Assembly: GCF_012928505.1 (NCBI RefSeq)
Contig: NZ_JABBJN010000007.1
Coordinates: 62,001-126,000 of the forward strand
Length of the DNA: 64,000 nucleotides
Reading direction: 5' to 3'
Origin: Achromobacter sp. Bel
Lineage (GTDB): Bacteria; Pseudomonadota; Gammaproteobacteria; Burkholderiales; Burkholderiaceae_B
Part shown: one piece after another, positions 1-8,176 of the stretch
Layout of the letters: each line of letters opens with the position of its first letter
How positions within the stretch are numbered: position 1 is the first letter of the stretch
Made by a program: the position numbers and the translations under genes
Notes under the pieces: generated by a model
Told to the model about the DNA's origin: nothing
The model's database searches: none
The model's input: the letters and a program-made list of their open reading frames with translations, nothing else

Positions 1-1412
1 ACAAGCGCGTCCGTGCCGTCGGCCAGGCGGATGCGGCGCGCCGGCACATTGCGCACCAGCAGTTCGTCGTGTTCGCTGCCGAAGTACGGGAAGCCCACGC
101 CAACCACGTCGTTGCCCGCGCCGATCAGGCTCAGCGTCGGTTCGATCTCGCGGCCGTTGCCGCCATCTTTGGATTCCAGGTTCCAGCGGCCGACCTTTTC
201 GCCGCCGTTGACCGCAGCTTCGCCCCAGCGGAAACCGATGCTGCCGTTGGGCGCCACCAGGTCGCCGCTGTGCGCGTCCAGCACCAGCGTCTTCCAGTCG
301 GGATTGTTCTGCTCGCCCAATGCGCCGTCCAGGTGCGAGGCCCGCAGGAAATGGTCAGGCGCGTAGAAGCCGTCGCGTTCTTTCAACAGGACCAGCATCG
401 GCATGTCGGTGTAGCGCCGCACATAGTCCTGGAAGTACGGCGACGGGTCTGTCGACAGGTGGAATTCTTTCAGGATCACATGGCCCATGGCCATGGCCAG
501 CGCGGCGTCGGTGCCCTGCTTGGGCGCCAACCAGATATCGCCGAACTTGACCATTTCGCCGAAGTCGCTGGACACGGCGACCGTCTTGGTGCCCTTGTAG
601 CGGACCTCGGTGTAAAAGTGCGCGTCGGGCGTGCGGGTCTGGGGCACGTTCGAACCCCACACCATCAGGTAGGTCGAGTTGTACCAATCAGCCGATTCCG
701 GCACGTCGGTCTGTTCGCCCCAGATCTGCGGGCTGGCGGGCGGCAGGTCGCAATACCAGTCGTAGAAGCTCAGGCACGCGCCGCCCAGCAGGCTCAAGTA
801 GCGCGCGCCGGCGGCATAGCTGACCATGGACATGGCGGGGATGGGGGAAAAGCCGATCACGCGGTCGGGGCCGTACTTCTTGATGGTCAGCGCGTTGGCG
901 GCGGCGATGATCTCGGTGGCCGTGTCCCAATCGGCGCGCACGAAGCCGCCCAGGCCGCGGATGGCCTTGTAGCGCTTGGCGCGAACGGGGTCCTGGCTGA
1001 TCCATTCCCACGCGGCGATGGGGTCCATGGTCTTGCGCGCTTCGCGCCACATTTCCATCAGGCGGCCCCGGATCATCGGGTACTTCACGCGCTGCGCCGA
1101 ATACACGTACCAGCTGTAGGACGCGCCCCGGGGACAGCCACGAGGCTCGTGGTTGGGCAGGTCCGGACGTGTGCGCGGATAGTCGGTCTGCTGCGTTTCC
1201 CAGGTGATCAGACCATTTTTGACGTACACCTTCCACGAGCACGAACCCGTGCAATTCACGCCATGGGTCGAACGCACGACCTTATCGTGCTGCCAGCGCG
1301 AGCGATAGGCGTTTTCCCACTTGCGGTCTTCATTGACCGTTTCGCCGTGGCCGTCCGCGAAGGTGGATTTCACCCGCGACATGAACTTCAGCCGGTCCAG
1401 AAAATGACTCAT
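1..1412 (-). CDS. narG: Respiratory nitrate reductase alpha subunit NarG (N-terminal part, runs off the window)
   Basis: This is the catalytic molybdo-bis(MGD) subunit of membrane-bound nitrate reductase, which reduces nitrate to nitrite on the cytoplasmic side using quinol electrons delivered through NarI and NarH. About 470 residues are visible, and the rest (a full NarG is about 1,240 residues) lies beyond base 1. The N-terminal FS0 iron-sulfur motif is clear: STHGVNCTGSCSW gives the His-x3-Cys-x3-Cys ligands, followed by RGCPRG for the last cysteine. Typical NarG blocks follow (SNVPQTRTPDAHF, VRRYTDMPML, NGSIGFRWGE). The ATG start at 1412 gives the usual N-terminus MSHFLDRLKF. narK1 and narK2 lie upstream on the same strand, and narHJI are expected beyond the window edge. 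The 156-base gap from narK2 contains a perfect 12-bp palindrome. Confidence 0.96.
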   Translation of the reverse strand, partial: MSHFLDRLKFMSRVKSTFADGHGETVNEDRKWENAYRSRWQHDKVVRSTHGVNCTGSCSWKVYVKNGLITWETQQTDYPRTRPDLPNHEPRGCPRGASYSWYVYSAQRVKYPMIRGRLMEMWREARKTMDPIAAWEWISQDPVRAKRYKAIRGLGGFVRADWDTATEIIAAANALTIKKYGPDRVIGFSPIPAMSMVSYAAGARYLSLLGGACLSFYDWYCDLPPASPQIWGEQTDVPESADWYNSTYLMVWGSNVPQTRTPDAHFYTEVRYKGTKTVAVSSDFGEMVKFGDIWLAPKQGTDAALAMAMGHVILKEFHLSTDPSPYFQDYVRRYTDMPMLVLLKERDGFYAPDHFLRASHLDGALGEQNNPDWKTLVLDAHSGDLVAPNGSIGFRWGEAAVNGGEKVGRWNLESKDGGNGREIEPTLSLIGAGNDVVGVGFPYFGSEHDELLVRNVPARRIRLADGTDAL

Positions 1413-1532
1413 TGTGTTTCTCCAAGAACGCCGGCCTGGCCGGCGCGTACTGCGATCAATGCCGTTGAAACCACTTTAGGCCCCGCTCTGTCCCCCGCCT
1501 ATTCGCCAGTGGCACAGGCCGGACGCGGCAAA

Positions 1533-1544
1533 GTGACTAGTCAC
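1533..1544. promoter_or_regulatory. 12-bp palindrome in the narK2-narG gap
   Basis: GTGACTAGTCAC is a perfect palindrome in the 156-base gap between narK2 and narG. A copy matching 11 of 12 bases lies upstream of narK1 at 4363-4374. Recurrence in both leader regions of the same operon suggests a binding site for a shared regulator. It does not match the FNR consensus or NarL heptamers, so the factor is unknown. Confidence 0.35.
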
Positions 1545-1568
1545 CCCGGCCGCGTGCGCGGCGCGCGT

Positions 1569-2954
1569 TCAGCAAGGCACCGGCGCGTTGCGGCGCGCGT
1601 AGAACCACCAGGTGATCAGCATGCAAGTGGCGTAGAAGCCGATGAAGCAATACAACGCCGCCTGGACGCCGCCCGTCATTTCCAGCGACGTGCCGAAGCT
1701 GCGGGGAATGAAGAAGCCCCCGTAGGCCCCGATGGCGCCCGAAAAGCCCAGCACGGCGGCGGATTCCTTGGCCGCTTCGCTCATGGCCTGCTTCTGGCCC
1801 GCCGCGCCCTTGCCTTGGGCCGCCTGGGTGCGTTCGCGCAGGAAGATCACGGGGATCATGCGGAAGGTGGACCCGTTGCCCAGGCCGGTCAGCGCAAACA
1901 GCACGATGAACATGGCCAGGAAACCGTTGAAGTCGCCGCCTTGGCCGCCCACGGGCAGGAACATCACCACGCCCAGCACCGCGGCGATCATGCCCGCGAA
2001 CGTGAACAGCGTGACGCGCGCGCCGCCCAGCTTGTCAGACACCCAGCCGCCCACCGGGCGCGTCAACGAACCCACCAGTGGCCCCAGGAACGCGTAGGCC
2101 ATGGGGTTGACCTGCGGGAACAGCGTCTTGGTCAGCATGGCGAAGCCCGCCGAGAAACCGATGAAGGAGCCGAACGTGCCCACGTACAGCCAGCACATCA
2201 GCCAGTTGTGCTTGCGCTTGAAAATCACGGCCTGGTCGGCGAAGGATGCCCGCGCGTCGGCGATGTCGTTCATGCCGAACCATGCGGCAATGGCCGCGAT
2301 GGCAATGGGGATCACCCAGATGAAGCCCGCATTCTGCAGCCACAGGTTCTGCTGCACGCCGTTGACGGTGATTTCCTGCGGCGCGCCGCCGGCCACGCCG
2401 AAGACGCCCACCGAGATCACGACCGGCACCACGAACTGCACGAGCGATACGCCCAGGTTGCCGATGCCGGCGTTCAGGCCCGTGGCCAAGCCCTTCTTTT
2501 CCTTGGGGAAGAAGAAGCTGATGTTGGCCATGCTGGAACTGAAGTTGCCGCCACCCAGGCCGCACAGCAGCGCCAGGATCAGCAGGGTCGGAAACGAGGT
2601 GGTCGGGTCGCGCAGCGCGAAGCCCATGCCCAATGCCGGAATCAGCAGCGAGGCCGTGGAAATGGCGGTCCATTTTCGGCCACCGAAGACCGGCACCAGA
2701 AAGGAATAGAAGATGCGCAAGGTGGCGCCCGACAGCGCGGGCAGCGCGGTCAGCCAGAACAACTGGTTCTTGGACAGCATGAAGCCGGCGCGGTCCAGGT
2801 TGACCACCACCACGCTCCACAGCATCCAGATGCTGAACGCCAGCATCAACGCCGGAATCGAGATCCAGAGGTTGCGATTGGCGACGCGGGCGCCGGTCTG
2901 CTTCCAGAAACCGGGATTATCCGGCTCCCAACGCGATAGGACTTGAGTAGACAT
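1569..2954 (-). CDS. narK2: NarK2-type nitrate/nitrite transporter (MFS)
   Basis: This is a major facilitator superfamily transporter of the NarK family, expected to exchange nitrite for nitrate across the inner membrane. It has 461 residues and about 12 hydrophobic segments. The nitrate-signature glycine-rich segments are visible (GLGGGNFSSSMANISFFFPK, and a second GLGNGSTFRMIP near residue 350). The longer N-terminus with a WEPDNPGFW-like motif and the position just before narG match the NarK2 half of the narK1-narK2 pairs of other denitrifying proteobacteria. It lies 42 bases downstream of narK1, so the two are probably cotranscribed. The split of roles between NarK1 (nitrate/proton symport) and NarK2 (nitrate/nitrite antiport) comes from work on related pairs and is not shown here. 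Confidence 0.9.
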   Translation of the reverse strand: MSTQVLSRWEPDNPGFWKQTGARVANRNLWISIPALMLAFSIWMLWSVVVVNLDRAGFMLSKNQLFWLTALPALSGATLRIFYSFLVPVFGGRKWTAISTASLLIPALGMGFALRDPTTSFPTLLILALLCGLGGGNFSSSMANISFFFPKEKKGLATGLNAGIGNLGVSLVQFVVPVVISVGVFGVAGGAPQEITVNGVQQNLWLQNAGFIWVIPIAIAAIAAWFGMNDIADARASFADQAVIFKRKHNWLMCWLYVGTFGSFIGFSAGFAMLTKTLFPQVNPMAYAFLGPLVGSLTRPVGGWVSDKLGGARVTLFTFAGMIAAVLGVVMFLPVGGQGGDFNGFLAMFIVLFALTGLGNGSTFRMIPVIFLRERTQAAQGKGAAGQKQAMSEAAKESAAVLGFSGAIGAYGGFFIPRSFGTSLEMTGGVQAALYCFIGFYATCMLITWWFYARRNAPVPC

Positions 2955-2996
2955 GGTGAAGGCTCTTTGCTTGGGTGGGAGGGATCAGGTACGGGT

Positions 2997-4268
2997 TCAG
3001 GCGGCTTGCTTGGCAACCGCCGCCGAGGCACTGGCCGCGCTTTCGGGCCGGAAACTGAAGTGCATGAAGATCAGCGAGACGCAGACCGTGCCGTACAGCA
3101 GCATGAAAGCGCTGGAGCGCACGCCGGTCAGGTCCAGCAGCACGCCGAACAGGATGGGCAGCACGAAACCGCCCAGGCCGCCTGCCAGGCCGACGATGCC
3201 GGACACGGCGCCGATGTTTTCGCCGAATTCATCCGAGATGAACTTGAACACCGAGGCCTTGCCGATCGCCATGGCGATGCCGACGATGAACAGCAGCACG
3301 GTGAACGAGACGGGACCCAGCGCGATACCGAAGCTGCGCGGGCCGTTGGCCGTCATGATGGTGAATTCGGTTTGCGGATAGCTCAGCAGGAAGAACGCCA
3401 CCCAGCACACCCACATCACCCACCACGTGGTCTTGTAGGCGCCGTGGCGATCCGAGATCCACCCGCCCAGGGCGCGCAGCACGCCGCCGGGCAACGAGAA
3501 GCAGGCGGCCAGCAAGGCGGCCAGCTTCATATCGAAGCCGTATTCCCCGATGTAGTACTTGGTCATCCACAGCGCCAGCGCGACATAGCCACCGAACACC
3601 ACCGAGTAATACTGGCAATAGCGCCAGACTCGCGGGTCCTTCAGCATGGCGAATTGTGCGGACAGGGTCGCGCCGCGCGTGACGCGGTGGGCCGGGTCGG
3701 AGGCCGAGAACATCCAGAACAGCACGGCGGTGACCAGCAGCGCCACGGCGTACACCTGCGGCACAATCACCCAGGCGCCACCCGCAGCCGCGATCAGCGC
3801 CGGCGCCACGAACTTGGTGATGGCCGACCCGGAATTGCCCGCGCCGAACACGCCCATCGCCAACCCCTGCTTGCTACGCGGAAACCAGCGCGCCACATAG
3901 GGCGTGCCGACCGAGAACGAGCCGCCCGTCAGGCCGACGAACAACGCCAGCACCAGGAACTGCCAGTATTCGGTCGCATAGGACAGCAGCCAGATCGGCA
4001 CCACCGCCAGCAGCATCAGGATGAAGAACACCGGGCGGCCGCCATAACGGTCGGTCCAGATGCCCAGCGGCACCCGCACCAGCGAGCCGGTCAACACCGG
4101 CATGGCGGCCAACAGGCCGAACTGCGTTTCGGACAGGCCCAACTGGGCTTTGATGGGGATGCCCAGCACCGCGAAGATCATCCAGACCGCGAAACAGATG
4201 GTGAAGGCGAACGTGCTGGAAATCAGGACCCGCATCGGCCTGCCGGACGGGGAAATTGCTGCTGTCAT
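2997..4268 (-). CDS. narK1: NarK1-type nitrate transporter (MFS)
   Basis: This is the first gene of the nar operon and encodes a nitrate/nitrite-porter MFS protein of 423 residues with about 12 membrane segments. It carries the family segments GLTGGSFSVGTPYVARWFP (first nitrate signature) and SGIVGLAGGLGGFVLP (second). In related organisms the NarK1 member behaves as a nitrate/proton symporter. The ATG at 4268 is preferred over an in-frame GTG at 4289 because GAGAG lies about 6 bases upstream and the protein then starts MTAAISPSG. An FNR-type site at 4395-4408, shared with the divergent NnrS-type gene, probably drives anaerobic expression. Confidence 0.9.
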   Translation of the reverse strand: MTAAISPSGRPMRVLISSTFAFTICFAVWMIFAVLGIPIKAQLGLSETQFGLLAAMPVLTGSLVRVPLGIWTDRYGGRPVFFILMLLAVVPIWLLSYATEYWQFLVLALFVGLTGGSFSVGTPYVARWFPRSKQGLAMGVFGAGNSGSAITKFVAPALIAAAGGAWVIVPQVYAVALLVTAVLFWMFSASDPAHRVTRGATLSAQFAMLKDPRVWRYCQYYSVVFGGYVALALWMTKYYIGEYGFDMKLAALLAACFSLPGGVLRALGGWISDRHGAYKTTWWVMWVCWVAFFLLSYPQTEFTIMTANGPRSFGIALGPVSFTVLLFIVGIAMAIGKASVFKFISDEFGENIGAVSGIVGLAGGLGGFVLPILFGVLLDLTGVRSSAFMLLYGTVCVSLIFMHFSFRPESAASASAAVAKQAA

Positions 4269-4362
4269 GGTTACTCTCGCTTGGCTCACGAATACATGCA
4301 GCTAGCCTAGGGATCCGGCGCCCTCGCCGCCATTCGCCGGCTGACCATCCGGCCCTGCCAAT

Positions 4363-4374
4363 GTGCCTAGTCAC
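4363..4374. promoter_or_regulatory. Near-palindrome upstream of narK1, copy of the narG-leader motif
   Basis: GTGCCTAGTCAC differs by one base from the perfect palindrome GTGACTAGTCAC at 1533-1544. It lies about 95 bases upstream of the narK1 start codon, between the FNR-type site and the gene, where it could overlap the narK1 promoter. Confidence 0.35.
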
Positions 4375-4394
4375 TGCGGGGTTCCCGGGTGGGT

Positions 4395-4408
4395 TTGCGC
4401 CAGATCAA
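4395..4408. promoter_or_regulatory. FNR/Anr-type site between narK1 and the nnrS-type gene
   Basis: TTGCGCCAGATCAA has the TTGAT-N4-ATCAA architecture with one perfect and one partial half-site (8 of 10 defined positions). It sits in the divergent gap, 127 bases from the narK1 start and 75 bases from the NnrS-type start. A TAATAT hexamer at 4442-4447 could be a -10 element for the plus-strand gene, but the spacing is not an ideal -41.5 arrangement. Confidence 0.6.
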
Positions 4409-4482
4409 ACAACCGCGCTGGCGGGCTACCGGACGCAGGATTAATATGCATTTGAAATACACCTTTAATCTGACAGACCGCC

Positions 4483-5727
4483 ATGCCACCGCTGATGACC
4501 ATCGACGAACCCGCTGCTTCGCCCCGGCAGCCCCGCCCCCAATGGCGCGCATTCACTGAAATGGGGTTCCGTCCGCTGTACCTGGCGGGCTGTTTCTGGG
4601 CGCTGGCGTCCGTGTGGCTGTGGGTACATGCGCCCGCGCGCATCACCGGCGTGATGGGCGGCATGTTCTGGCACGCGCACGAGATGCTGTGGGGCTTCGT
4701 CGCCACCATCGCCGTGGGCTTCCTGCTGACGGCGGGCGCCAACTGGACGGGCAAGAACCCCTTGCGCGGCAATGCGCTGGCCGGCCTCTGCCTGCTGTGG
4801 ATCGTGGCGCGCGCAGGCTACCTGATGCCGGGCCGGCCTGCGTTCCTGGTGGCGGCCGCTGCCGATCTGGCGTTTTCCCTGTGGGGCGCCGCCGCCTTGG
4901 GACGCGCCGTCTGGGTCACGCGCAACCAGCGCAATGCGGGCGTGCCCTTCCTGCTGCTGGGGCTGGCCGTCGCCAACGCGATGTACCTGTGGGCCGTCGT
5001 GCAGGGCGACTATCTGGCCCTGATGCGCTATTTCAACGCCGGGTTGCTGTGCATGGCGGTATTGACGCTGCTGATCGCGCGCCGCGTCCTGCCCTTCTTC
5101 GCCAAGCGCGCGGTGGCGGGCCTGGACATCCCGGCGCACACGCGTAGCGGGCATTGGCAACTGGCGTTGGGCGTGGCCGCCATCGCCTGCCTGGTGGCTG
5201 GCGCGCCGCGCGGGGCCGCATTGGCGTTGGCGGCGACGGGCCTCATCGCGCTGGTGCAATGGGTGTCGTGGAAGCCCTGGGCCGTGCGGCGCGTACCGCT
5301 GCTATGGATCCTGTATGCGGGCTATCTGGGGCTGGGGATCGGCTTGCTGGTTGGGGCCGCACACCTGGCCGGCTATGTCATTCGAGCGGCCTGGCCCGCT
5401 CATGTGGTCGGCGTGGCCGGCTTTTCGGTGCTGATCCTGGGCATGGTCACCCGCACCGCGCTGGGCCATCTGGGGCGGCCGCTGCAAACCGACCGCAGCA
5501 TGGTGGCCAGCTACGTGCTGATGATTCTGGCGGCGCTGCTTCGCCTGACCGCCCTGCTGCCCACCGCCGCCACGGTCGGCTTGCTGCACGCGTCGACCAC
5601 GGCCTGGGTGCTGGCCCTGGGGCTGTACCTGTGGCGCTTCTTCCCGATGATGATCCGGCCGCGCACCGACGCCGCCAAGCCGGCAGCGCCCGTGATGCGC
5701 GTGATGCCCGTGGCCCGGCGCACGTAG
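4483..5727 (+). CDS. NnrS-family haem-copper membrane protein
   Basis: The 414-residue protein has about 12 hydrophobic helices and the NnrS family hallmarks. These are GFRPLYLAG near the N-terminus, the histidine motif FWHAHEMLWGF around residues 62-72, and the C-terminal blocks HVVGVAGFSVLILGMVTRTA and LGHLGRPL. NnrS proteins are haem- and copper-containing membrane proteins linked to nitric oxide metabolism and protection from nitrosative stress. Divergence from the nar operon across an FNR-type site fits a role in handling reactive nitrogen made during nitrate respiration. The start could also be the ATG at 4495, and no strong ribosome-binding site decides between the two. A 9-base tandem repeat overlaps the stop codon. 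Confidence 0.88.
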   Translation: MPPLMTIDEPAASPRQPRPQWRAFTEMGFRPLYLAGCFWALASVWLWVHAPARITGVMGGMFWHAHEMLWGFVATIAVGFLLTAGANWTGKNPLRGNALAGLCLLWIVARAGYLMPGRPAFLVAAAADLAFSLWGAAALGRAVWVTRNQRNAGVPFLLLGLAVANAMYLWAVVQGDYLALMRYFNAGLLCMAVLTLLIARRVLPFFAKRAVAGLDIPAHTRSGHWQLALGVAAIACLVAGAPRGAALALAATGLIALVQWVSWKPWAVRRVPLLWILYAGYLGLGIGLLVGAAHLAGYVIRAAWPAHVVGVAGFSVLILGMVTRTALGHLGRPLQTDRSMVASYVLMILAALLRLTALLPTAATVGLLHASTTAWVLALGLYLWRFFPMMIRPRTDAAKPAAPVMRVMPVARRT

Positions 5728-5758
5728 CGCAGGTAGCGCAGGTGGCGCAGGTAGCGTG
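5724..5758 (+). repeat. 9-bp tandem repeat over the end of the nnrS-type gene
   Basis: Units GTAGCGCAG (5724-5732), GTAGCGCAG (5733-5741) and GTGGCGCAG (5742-5750), plus a partial fourth unit, form a short tandem array. The first unit contains the TAG stop codon at 5725-5727. Unit number could change by slippage without affecting the protein, because the stop lies in the first copy. Confidence 0.6.
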
Positions 5759-5807
5759 CGCGGCGGCGCCGGCCGGCGCCCTTGCACGTCACGCCAGGCG
5801 AAAGGCT

Positions 5808-6770
5808 TTACTCGCGGCCCTTGCGGCCTTCGCGGCGCTCGATAGCCTCGACTTCGCGCCTCATCGCCTTGAGCCAGGACTTGAGCAAACCCTGATCCGA
5901 GAACTGCATGACCTCATGCTCGAGTTCGCCGATGTATTCCTGAATGTCGACGATATCGGCTTCCAGGTCCTCCATCACCGTTTCCGGATCGAACGAGGCG
6001 AACGGGTCCAGGTCGTAACGCAGCTTGAAACCCTCTTCCGCGTAGGCGGACTGGTGCAGGACCTCGTCCAGTTGGGCTTGCAGGATCGCGTTCATCCGCG
6101 GCAGGCGCGCGTCGGCGATGTCGCCGGCGGTGTCTACCTCGGCGTGCAGGTCCGGATTTCCTGCGGCCCGGCCGGCACGCTCGCGCTCGGCGTCTTGCAA
6201 GGCTTGCCACGCCACGGCGTTCGGCGTGGTGGTCCGTGTGGCCAGGCGCGCCAGCGCCAGCAGTTCCTCGGCCTCCTCGTCTTCGTACTGGTCCTGGATA
6301 CGCTGGAGCCATTGTGCCGGCGACAAGGCGGCCGGATCGGCGTCCAGGCCAAGCGCGTCGGCCAGTTCGACTTTGGCGTCTTCGGTCTCTTCGGCCACGT
6401 CCGCGTCATAATCGGACCCGCCGTGCTTCTTATAAAGCGTCTTGAGCCGGCCAGTGTCGCAGCCCGCCGGCAATGCGCCTTTGGCGGCCAACTGCAGCAA
6501 TTCTTCCGAGAATTCCACCACCAGCTCAGACACGAATTCGCGTTCCGACTTGGACAGCCCCATGTTCTTGTGCGCATGGTCGAAACACAGCACCAGTTTC
6601 ATGCGTAGTTCATGCAGCTTTTGCTCCAGCGGCGACAGCCCTTCGGCGTACTTCTGCCGGTAGTCCGCCTCAACGGCCTGCCACTGCCGCAAGCGGGCGC
6701 GTTCGGTCTCCAATCTGGCTTGAAGGCGTTCGAACAACTGCCGTGGACTTTCGAGGGGATGCTCACCCAT
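5808..6770 (-). CDS. Uncharacterised acidic coiled-coil protein
   Basis: The 320-residue protein is acidic and rich in Glu, Leu and Ala, with long helical stretches at the N-terminus (residues 10-60) and at the C-terminus. There is no signal peptide or membrane segment, so it should be cytoplasmic. The start at 6770 (MGEHPLESPRQL) is chosen because AAGGAG lies 7 bases upstream, and an in-frame ATG at 6812 lacks such a site. From memory, its N- and C-terminal parts resemble betaproteobacterial proteins labelled 'molecular chaperone DnaJ'. No HPD tripeptide is present, so a working J-domain is not supported. It lies 58 bases after the GGDEF gene on the same strand. Confidence 0.7.
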   Translation of the reverse strand: MGEHPLESPRQLFERLQARLETERARLRQWQAVEADYRQKYAEGLSPLEQKLHELRMKLVLCFDHAHKNMGLSKSEREFVSELVVEFSEELLQLAAKGALPAGCDTGRLKTLYKKHGGSDYDADVAEETEDAKVELADALGLDADPAALSPAQWLQRIQDQYEDEEAEELLALARLATRTTTPNAVAWQALQDAERERAGRAAGNPDLHAEVDTAGDIADARLPRMNAILQAQLDEVLHQSAYAEEGFKLRYDLDPFASFDPETVMEDLEADIVDIQEYIGELEHEVMQFSDQGLLKSWLKAMRREVEAIERREGRKGRE

Positions 6771-6828
6771 GGACCTGCTCCTTGCTGATGGGGTATTGAA
6801 AATAGCCGCCACTATAACGATTGGCGGG

Positions 6829-8004
6829 TCAGGCGGCGGCGGAACTTGCGGCCAAGCGCGCCAATTCGACTCGATTGCCGCCTAACGCCTTTGCGCGGTA
6901 CAGCGCCCGGTCCGCCTCGGCCAGCCCCGCAGCAAGCGCAGGCGCTTCACCGTCGAACTGGGCCAGGCCGACGCTGACCGTGGCGGGCACGCCTACGCCT
7001 CTGGCCGGGTCGGCCACGATCTCGGCGAAGCGCCTGACGATGGCTTCGGCCAGCAGATGGGCGCGGCGCGCATCCTCGCCTGACAACAGGCACGCGAACT
7101 CCTCTCCGCCGATCCGCGCCAGCACGGCGCCGGGCCCCGCCACGCCCTGGGCCACGCCCGCGAATGACGTCAGCACCTTGTCGCCCGTTTCGTGGCCATG
7201 CAGGTCGTTGATGGCTTTGAAGTGGTCCAGATCGAAGGCAAGCAGGGCAACAGGGCATTGCCCGGCCGCGCCGCCCATCACGCGCGCCCCCTGTTCGAAG
7301 AACCATCTGCGGTTGCCCAGTCGGGTCAGATAGTCTGTCTGGGATTCCTGCAGCAGCTGGCCGTGGGCCTCTTCGCGGATCAGTTTCAGCAGCGTCATCG
7401 GCAAAATGACCGAATACAGAACGCCTTCGTACATCGTGATGTTGCTGGCGGCCATCAGCACCGCCTGGCCGTATTCCGCCACCAACCCGGGCAGGACGAA
7501 CGCCCTGCCCGTATATAGCAGTGCATGGATGCCGGTGACCACGACGATGATCCGCCGCGGCTGCAGCGCTTGCATCGCCCGGCACCGCAGCATCTCCAGC
7601 GAGGTCATGGCGCTGATCAGCGCGATCGGCACCGCGCTGGCATAGGCCCATACGACATCCAGCCATCGCGTTCCCGCGACCGCCCATACCAGCGCCATCG
7701 CGGCCAGCAAGCCCAGGGATGCCGCGCGGTACTGTCGCCCGCGTAAGGACGCCACGCCGTTCAAGACAAGGAGATAGCCTGACAGCACGACCAGATTGCT
7801 GAGCGCCGCGCCGATTGCCCCCGGGAAGTCGCGGCGGAACAGGATCAGCATGCACCCTGCCGCCAACGTCGCGAACCCGATGCCCAGCAGGCGCAGCGTC
7901 TTGCTGCGCAGCGGGTGGGCCCGAAGCTCCCAGAAGATCATCCCCGCGCTGGCCAGCAACGTCCCGATGATAAGGAGGTAAAGGGTATGAAGATCGACGT
8001 ACAT
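6829..8004 (-). CDS. Membrane-bound diguanylate cyclase (GGDEF)
   Basis: The protein is expected to make cyclic di-GMP from two GTP. The N-terminal half (about residues 8-200) contains around seven hydrophobic helices with no recognisable ligand-binding domain. The C-terminal GGDEF domain starts near TDYLTRLGNRR, and its catalytic signature is GGEEF at residues 299-303. The substrate-site segment FDLDHFKAINDLHGHETGD is intact, so the enzyme should be active. The start at 8004 gives MYVDLHTLYLLI, placing the first helix at the N-terminus. The frame stays open far upstream, but that part is proline/arginine-rich and would run into the divergent mdtA gene. No clear ribosome-binding site is seen at 8004. 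Confidence 0.85.
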   Translation of the reverse strand: MYVDLHTLYLLIIGTLLASAGMIFWELRAHPLRSKTLRLLGIGFATLAAGCMLILFRRDFPGAIGAALSNLVVLSGYLLVLNGVASLRGRQYRAASLGLLAAMALVWAVAGTRWLDVVWAYASAVPIALISAMTSLEMLRCRAMQALQPRRIIVVVTGIHALLYTGRAFVLPGLVAEYGQAVLMAASNITMYEGVLYSVILPMTLLKLIREEAHGQLLQESQTDYLTRLGNRRWFFEQGARVMGGAAGQCPVALLAFDLDHFKAINDLHGHETGDKVLTSFAGVAQGVAGPGAVLARIGGEEFACLLSGEDARRAHLLAEAIVRRFAEIVADPARGVGVPATVSVGLAQFDGEAPALAAGLAEADRALYRAKALGGNRVELARLAASSAAA

Positions 8005-8109
8005 GCCGTAGGGGAAGGCGTATTGCGCCGGTACTTCACGGCGTCGGCCGGATTTTACGTTGAATTCCCTGCCGGGACATGGCGAAAACCCTTCTTGAAA
8101 TCCAGCATT

Positions 8110-8128
8110 AATAACGCTAATCATTATT
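8110..8128. promoter_or_regulatory. Fur-box-like sequence in the GGDEF/mdtA divergent promoter
   Basis: AATAACGCTAATCATTATT matches the 19-bp Fur consensus at 15 of 19 positions by hand alignment. It lies in an unusually AT-rich patch in the 172-base gap between the divergent diguanylate cyclase and mdtA genes. A TAATAT hexamer follows at 8131-8136. The match suggests iron-dependent control of one or both units. Confidence 0.5.
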
Positions 8129-8176
8129 ATTAATATAGAATCTCGGCTGTCCGCAACATCCTGCCTGGCAGCCCAG

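Noticed and set aside
69-2939. 956-codon open frame on the plus strand
   Set aside because: It is antisense to narG and narK2, and the protein is His/Arg/Gln/Gly-rich with no domain, which is a GC-rich shadow of the real genes.
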